Shown here: positions 1 through 3,758 of the stretch, piece after piece
How positions within the stretch are numbered: the first letter of the stretch is position 1
Layout: each line of letters starts with the position of its first letter
Assembly: GCA_023418055.1 (NCBI GenBank)
Contig: JAEZDP010000175.1
Location: 1-5,527, forward strand
Length of the DNA stretch: 5,527 nt
Source of the DNA: Acidobacteriota bacterium
GTDB lineage: Bacteria; Acidobacteriota; Vicinamibacteria; Vicinamibacterales; Vicinamibacteraceae
Direction: 5' to 3'
Position numbers and translations under genes: made by a program
The notes under the pieces: generated by a model
Seen by the model: the letters and a program-made list of their open reading frames with translations, nothing else
The model's database searches: none
What the model was told of the DNA's origin: nothing

Positions 1-776
1 AGATCGCCTACTTCGACCAGGAGCGCGAACAACTCGATCCGGATGTCTCGGTGATGGACACCGTCGCCGATGGCCGGCAGATGGTGACCGTGGCCGGCTC
101 GAGCCGCCACGTCGCGGGCTACCTCAAAGACTTCCTGTTCCTGCCCGAGCAGTTCCAGTCGCCGGTGCGTGCGCTGTCGGGCGGCGAGCGCAACAGGCTG
201 CTGCTGGCGCGGCTGTTCGCGCGGCCCGCCAACCTGCTCGTGCTCGACGAGCCGACCAACGACCTCGATCTCGAGACACTCGAGGTCCTCGAAGACCTGC
301 TGCTCGCTTTCGCCGGCACGCTCATCGTCGTCAGCCACGATCGGACGTTCCTCGATCGGGTGGTGACGAGCACGATTGCGTTCGAGGGAGACGGGCGGGT
401 GGCCGAGTACGTCGGCGGCTATGCCGACTGGGTGCGTCAGCGGCCCACCGCGGCCACGACGCCTGGCGTGGCGTCGCCGCCAGAGCCGCCCGCCACGCCC
501 GCGACCTCCGGCCTCTCGCCGTCGCCGCCAGCGGTTCGCAAACTCACCTGGGCGGAACAGCGCGAACTCGAAGGCCTGCCGACGACGATCTCGGCACTCG
601 AAACGAAAAAAGCCGCACTCGAGCAGGCGATGCACGCGCCCGACTTCCACCTGCGCGGTGCGGCGGGCATGGCCGAGGCCGTGGCCGATCTCCAGGCCGT
701 CGAGGCCGAACTCGACACGATGATGGCGCGGTGGCTCGACCTCGAGAGCCGCGGCAGCCAGACGCAGAAGCGATAG
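1..776 (+). CDS. uup: Uup-like ABC-F family ATPase, C-terminal part (5' end outside window)
   Basis: This is the last 257 residues of a soluble ABC-F protein; the reading frame is already open at position 3 and ends at TAG 774-776. The visible part is the second ATP-binding cassette from just after its Walker A. It shows the family-typical YFDQ.RE.LDP stretch at the left edge, the signature LSGGERNRLLLA (from fragment residue 58, DNA 174), Walker B with catalytic Glu in LLVLDEPTNDLD (about 78-89) and the H-switch SHD (111-113), then YVGGYADW, which is characteristic of Uup. A Pro/Ala/Thr/Ser-rich linker (about 147-178) joins a charged, probably coiled-coil C-terminal domain (about 179-250) in the position of the Uup DNA-binding domain. 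ABC-F proteins lack membrane segments and act on ribosomes; Uup is also linked to precise transposon excision and branched DNA in E. coli. The linker is unusually Pro/Ala-rich. The family call is firm; Uup over EttA or another ABC-F rests on YVGGYADW and the C-terminal domain. Confidence 0.93.
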   Translation, partial: IAYFDQEREQLDPDVSVMDTVADGRQMVTVAGSSRHVAGYLKDFLFLPEQFQSPVRALSGGERNRLLLARLFARPANLLVLDEPTNDLDLETLEVLEDLLLAFAGTLIVVSHDRTFLDRVVTSTIAFEGDGRVAEYVGGYADWVRQRPTAATTPGVASPPEPPATPATSGLSPSPPAVRKLTWAEQRELEGLPTTISALETKKAALEQAMHAPDFHLRGAAGMAEAVADLQAVEAELDTMMARWLDLESRGSQTQKR

Positions 777-791
777 ACTACGACACGCGTT

Positions 792-1364
792 ATGACTCAG
801 CCCGAACCGATCACCCGAGCCTCGCAGTTGTGGAAGCAGATGACCGACTCTCAGCGCGCCCGTGCGGCAGAGGCCTTCTGGAAAGAGGGGCAGGCCGGCG
901 CCGAACACGCCGAGGTCGTGGGTTTGTTGTCGCGCCGCCTCAACTTTCGCGTGAAGTCGGTGCTTGCCCTGCCGCTCGAGCGGAAGGTCAAGTACACGGC
1001 CGGGCTCGCGGGGGTGTCAGACGGTGTGGCCGGGCGACTGCTCATCGCCTACCACCTGGCGCACCAGCGGCCCATGATGGCGCAGTTCCTCGACGCCCTC
1101 GCCATTCCCCACGAAGACGGCCTCATCGACGACGAGGTGCAGCCGACGGTGGATGCCGAGAAGGTGCCTGCCGCGGCGCGCAGCCTCTTTGCCGACCACC
1201 CTGTCGAGGACGTGCGGCTGTACCTGGCGACGTTGCTGCTGCAGGACCCGGGCACCTGGGGCGTGCTGGCCACCGCCGTCGACGAGGCGCGTGCGGCAAC
1301 GGCCGACGTGGCGCAGCCGCAGGACGAGGCCCGGCCGCAGGCACCGCCCACCGATCAGGCGTGA
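792..1364 (+). CDS. Uncharacterised helical protein, 190 aa
   Basis: I do not recognise this family. The product has no signal peptide, no membrane segment and no cysteine. It looks mostly alpha-helical and soluble. An N-terminal block around LWKQMTDSQRARAAEAFW (residues 13-30) leads into RRLNFRVKSVLALPLERKVKY (48-68), then a stretch that looks conserved, SDGVAGRLLIAYHLAHQRPMMAQFLDALAIPHEDGLI (76-112), and a second helical part near 126-165. The last 25 residues are Ala/Pro/Gln-rich and probably disordered. ATG 792 lies 15 nt after the uup stop with no obvious Shine-Dalgarno, suggesting translation coupled to uup; Met17 is a possible alternative start. The 3' end overlaps the converging regulator gene by 10 bp. 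That the gene is real is supported by third-position G/C bias, its position and a sensible soluble composition. The function is unknown; co-transcription with uup is the only clue. Confidence 0.82.
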   Translation: MTQPEPITRASQLWKQMTDSQRARAAEAFWKEGQAGAEHAEVVGLLSRRLNFRVKSVLALPLERKVKYTAGLAGVSDGVAGRLLIAYHLAHQRPMMAQFLDALAIPHEDGLIDDEVQPTVDAEKVPAAARSLFADHPVEDVRLYLATLLLQDPGTWGVLATAVDEARAATADVAQPQDEARPQAPPTDQA

Positions 1365-2185
1365 GCGCCCCCGCCGGGCGTGGCCGCCCGGGGCGTGTCT
1401 TCGCTGACCTGCGCCTGCCACGACAACTCGAGGTGCCGGTTCATCGCCTCGCGTGCCGCGCCGACGTCGCGCTGGCGAATCGCCATGTAGATGCGCCGGT
1501 GCATGTCGGCCGATTCCCGCAAGTCGCGCGCGCGGTCCACCGTCTGGCGACGCCGCTCGTAGAACACGTTGGACAACATCTCGACGAGCGAGGCGAGAAT
1601 CGGGTTGCCTGACGCCGCGGCTACGGCGCGGTGGAAGCGGATGTCGTGCACGAGGAAGTCGCGCGGTGCATCGAGCGAGGCGAACATGCTCGTCACCTCT
1701 TCCGCGATGGCCGCAATCTGCTCGCCCGTGGCGCGGCCGGCGCTGAGGCCCGCCACCCCGACCTCCAGCAGGCGTCTGGCTTCGAACATCTCGTCGCGCG
1801 TGAAGCCGTGCAGTGCCGCCAGGAAGTGCAGGGGCTCGCTCTCGAGCGTCGGAGGGCCATCGGCCACGAAGGTGCCCGACCCGTGCCGCGCATGGATGAT
1901 GCCCATCGTGGACAAGGCGCGCAGGCCCACGCGCACCGACGATCGGCTGACGCCGATGTGCCTGGCAAGATCGCGTTCGGCTGGCAGGCGGTCGCCGGCA
2001 CGCAACTCGCCCTGCTCGAGCATGGCGCGCACCCGCTCGACCACCTGTTCGGCCGCGCTCGGGGTCTTCGGAGGCATCTGACGCCACAGCGGCGCGGCGG
2101 GACGACTTCCTCCCGTCCTCAGCGCCGGCTGCGGCTCGGCCGGCACGCCGGGGCCAGCCGCCAGGCCTGCGGGTGTCTCGGACAT
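1355..2185 (-). CDS. GntR-family transcriptional regulator, FadR/FCD subfamily
   Basis: This is a cytoplasmic DNA-binding regulator of 276 residues as called. A winged helix-turn-helix occupies about 43-108, with the hallmark run GDRLPAERDLARHIGVSRSSVR (65-86) and wing RHGSGTFVA (100-108). An all-helical FCD ligand domain follows at about 125-256. The usual FCD metal-site residues are visible: Asp181 and His185 in DIRFH, His229 in DMHRR and His251 in MNRHLE, so metal-assisted binding of a small carboxylate is expected from family knowledge. The ligand is unknown. The gene lies 29 nt downstream of thrC on the same strand, which suggests one transcript, and runs tail-to-tail into the 190-aa gene with a 10-bp overlap. 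The start is uncertain: ATG 2185 adds a Pro/Ala-rich stretch of 36 residues, while ATG 2077 would give 241 residues, closer to the usual size of the family. Neither start has a clear Shine-Dalgarno. The family call is firm; the target genes are inferred. Confidence 0.93.
   Translation of the reverse strand: MSETPAGLAAGPGVPAEPQPALRTGGSRPAAPLWRQMPPKTPSAAEQVVERVRAMLEQGELRAGDRLPAERDLARHIGVSRSSVRVGLRALSTMGIIHARHGSGTFVADGPPTLESEPLHFLAALHGFTRDEMFEARRLLEVGVAGLSAGRATGEQIAAIAEEVTSMFASLDAPRDFLVHDIRFHRAVAAASGNPILASLVEMLSNVFYERRRQTVDRARDLRESADMHRRIYMAIRQRDVGAAREAMNRHLELSWQAQVSEDTPRAATPGGGAHA
1374..1391. terminator. GC-rich hairpin at the convergent gene junction, possible terminator
   Basis: A perfect 7-bp G/C stem, CCGGGCG (1374-1380) with CGCCCGG (1385-1391), closes a 4-nt loop. 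It begins 10 nt beyond the stop codon of the 190-aa gene and lies inside the 3' coding end of the minus-strand regulator. No T-tract follows on either strand, so it does not meet the standard intrinsic terminator pattern. It may slow or mark the end of one or both converging transcripts, or may simply reflect the Pro/Gly/Ala codons of the regulator tail. Confidence 0.25.
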
Positions 2186-2214
2186 GGCCGTTGATATAGC
2201 ACAGAACCCCGAGG

Positions 2215-3543
2215 TCAGGCGGGGCGGTCGAACCTGTCGTCGATGGCGCGTCGCACCGCGTCGTAGTCGTTGGGCAGGTCCACCGGCGTGTTGGCCAGTG
2301 TCGCGTCGATGCCCTCGAGTTCCGCCTGGTGGTAGCGCAGCTTGAAGTCGGTGAACTTCAGGCCATTGGCGGTCGACACCACCACGACCTTGTGCTCGGC
2401 GGTAATCTCGCCGCGCGCCACGAGTTTCTCGAGCACAGCCAGCGCCACCCCGGTGTGCGGGCAGTTGAACAGGCCCGTACGGTCGGCCCGCGCGGCCGCG
2501 TCGGCCAGTTCGGCCTCCGTCGCCTGCTCCACGATGCCGTCGTACTTCTGCAGGGTGCGCGTGGCCTTCTTGATCGACACCGGGTTGCCGATCTGAATGG
2601 CAGAGGCCAGCGTCGGCTGCGCCTGGATCGGTTCGAACGCCCAGCCATGGCGGTAGGCGAGGTAGAGCGGGTTGGCCCGCGCCGCCTGCGCGACGACGAT
2701 GCGTGGGCGCTTGCGCGTGACGCCAAGCGCTTCCATCAGATCGAAGCCGGCACCGAGGGCGCTGACGTTCCCCAGATTGCCCCCGGGGATGATGACGACG
2801 TCGGGGACCTGCCAGTCCCACTGCTGGACGATCTCGATGGACACGGTCTTCTGGCCTTCGAGTCGCAGGCTGTTCATCGAGTTGGCCAGGTAGACGCCCT
2901 CTTCGGCCGACAGGCGCTTGACGATGTCCATGCAGCCGTCGAAGTCGGTGTCGAGCGACAGCACCATGGCGCCGTTGGCGATGGGCTGCAGGAGCTGCGC
3001 GACCGAGACCTTGCCTTTGGGCAGCAGCACGATGGCCGGGATGCCCGCCGCCGCGGCGTAGGCCGCCAGCGACGCCGACGTGTCGCCCGTCGATGCGCAG
3101 GCAATGGCCCGCACCGGCTGTCCGTCGGCCATCATCTGGCGCACGACGGAGACCAGGACGGTCATGCCGAGGTCCTTGAACGACCCGGTGTGGGAGTTGC
3201 CGCACTGCTTGACCCAGAGGTCGGGTACGCCGATGGCGTTGCCGTAGCGCTCGGCCCACAGCAGGTTGGTGCCGCCTTCGTCCATCGACACGACCTGGTC
3301 GTCGCGCACGTCGGGGCACACCCACTCCTTCTTCCCCCAGACGGCCGATCCATACGGCCAGGTGGTGCGCTTGTAGCGGTCGTCGAAGAGCCGCATCCAG
3401 GCGCCCGCCGAGCGGTCCGACAGAGCGTCGACGTCGTGTGCGACCTCGAGCAGGTCACCGCACACGGGGCAGCGGTAGAGGGGACGGAACAGCGAGTATT
3501 GGCCGGGACACCCGGCGATGCAGCGAAATGCGGCGCGATACAT
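2215..3543 (-). CDS. thrC: Threonine synthase, PLP-dependent, plant-like type
   Basis: This enzyme converts O-phospho-L-homoserine and water to L-threonine and phosphate, the last step of threonine biosynthesis in the cytoplasm. It has 442 residues and a fold-type II PLP enzyme layout. The Schiff-base lysine is Lys123 in SHTGSFKDLGM (117-127). Other landmarks are CASTGDTSAS (149-158), LANSMNSLRLEGQKT (219-233), the glycine-rich phosphate loop PGGNLGN (253-259), ASAIQIGNPVSI (313-324), CPHTGVAL (361-368) and STANGLKFTD (390-399). The N-terminus carries a likely zinc-ribbon set, Cys8, Cys12, Cys25 and Cys28 (CPVCGD). From memory, the run from about residue 35 onward matches plant threonine synthases closely, including TWPYGSAVWGKKEW (61-74). 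ATG 3543 is the first possible start, since an in-frame TAA lies just upstream at 3555-3553, and it keeps the cysteine cluster. No Shine-Dalgarno precedes it. The GntR regulator follows after 29 nt. Confidence 0.96.
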   Translation of the reverse strand: MYRAAFRCIAGCPGQYSLFRPLYRCPVCGDLLEVAHDVDALSDRSAGAWMRLFDDRYKRTTWPYGSAVWGKKEWVCPDVRDDQVVSMDEGGTNLLWAERYGNAIGVPDLWVKQCGNSHTGSFKDLGMTVLVSVVRQMMADGQPVRAIACASTGDTSASLAAYAAAAGIPAIVLLPKGKVSVAQLLQPIANGAMVLSLDTDFDGCMDIVKRLSAEEGVYLANSMNSLRLEGQKTVSIEIVQQWDWQVPDVVIIPGGNLGNVSALGAGFDLMEALGVTRKRPRIVVAQAARANPLYLAYRHGWAFEPIQAQPTLASAIQIGNPVSIKKATRTLQKYDGIVEQATEAELADAAARADRTGLFNCPHTGVALAVLEKLVARGEITAEHKVVVVSTANGLKFTDFKLRYHQAELEGIDATLANTPVDLPNDYDAVRRAIDDRFDRPA

Positions 3544-3636
3544 GATGAGTGATTACAGATCCGTCAGAAGAGGAGCGATACCGGGCGCTGTCGGTGCGCC
3601 GGCGGAATGCCGGGTGCGCGGGTCGTCCGCGCCAAC

Positions 3637-3647
3637 CGGTGACACCG
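3637..3647. promoter_or_regulatory. Candidate GntR/FadR-type operator
   Basis: The site CGGTGACACCG is a perfect inverted repeat (CGGTG, one centre base, CACCG). Read as GGT-GAC-ACC it matches the GT-N3-AC core known for FadR-subfamily operators, although the flanking T and A of that consensus are C and G here. It lies about 94 bp upstream of thrC, whose downstream neighbour is a FadR-type regulator, so autoregulation of thrC-gntR is plausible. Short palindromes of this kind also arise by chance in GC-rich DNA, so this is only a candidate. Confidence 0.3.
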
Positions 3648-3666
3648 CAAGCACTTCAGGGTACCG

Positions 3667-3689
3667 CACACGCGTGTGTCCAGCTGGAC
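3667..3689. repeat. Two abutting 12-bp perfect palindromes
   Basis: CACACGCGTGTG (3667-3678) and GTCCAGCTGGAC (3678-3689) are each identical to their reverse complement and share base 3678. They differ in sequence, so they are not copies of one site. In the middle of a divergent intergenic region they could be dimer-binding operators for one or two regulators. A cruciform or transcript hairpin is less likely because neither has a loop. Confidence 0.4.
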
Positions 3690-3747
3690 CGGTGGTTGCA
3701 TCGTGACCCGGGGACGGGAGTGTCGGCGCGGGCGCGCCGGATCCGGA

Positions 3748-3752
3748 AAGGA
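3748..3752 (+). promoter_or_regulatory. Shine-Dalgarno AAGGA for the GTG-start pseudokinase gene
   Basis: AAGGA lies 6 nt before the GTG at 3759-3761. This is a well-placed ribosome-binding site, clearer than for any other complete gene here, and it decides the GTG start of a frame that has no ATG until codon 280. Confidence 0.75.
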
Positions 3753-3758
3753 CGCGCG

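Larger units (their letters stand above)
3544..3758. promoter_or_regulatory. Divergent intergenic region between thrC and the pseudokinase gene
   Basis: This 215-bp stretch has no gene I can support and must contain start signals for both flanking transcription units. It holds an inverted repeat with the GGT-N3-ACC core (3637-3647), two abutting 12-bp perfect palindromes (3667-3678 and 3678-3689), a 6-bp GC hairpin CGGCGC/GCGCCG (3724-3739) and a 10-bp palindrome CCGGATCCGG (3737-3746) just before the ribosome-binding site of the rightward gene. A TGTAAT hexamer, a -10 candidate for thrC, reads on the minus strand at 3557-3552, but I see no matching -35. No convincing promoter for the rightward gene could be picked out. 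Confidence 0.6.

Noticed and set aside
731..1612. 293-codon plus-strand open frame across the end of uup, the 190-aa gene and the regulator
   Set aside because: It has Arg/Gly/Ala-rich composition and spans gene boundaries; a different plus-strand frame gives the sensible 190-aa protein.
1017..2087. 356-codon minus-strand open frame across the regulator and the 190-aa gene
   Set aside because: It overlaps two better-supported genes in a different frame and encodes Arg-rich low-complexity sequence.
2186..3325. Upstream continuation of the GntR frame through thrC on the minus strand
   Set aside because: The translated part is Arg/Gly/Pro-rich and overlaps thrC in another frame. The regulator's domain begins after 2185, so this is chance openness, not a fusion.
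2329..3552. 407-codon plus-strand open frame opposite thrC
   Set aside because: It lies entirely antisense to an unmistakable threonine synthase and has no family motif; it is a shadow of thrC codon bias.
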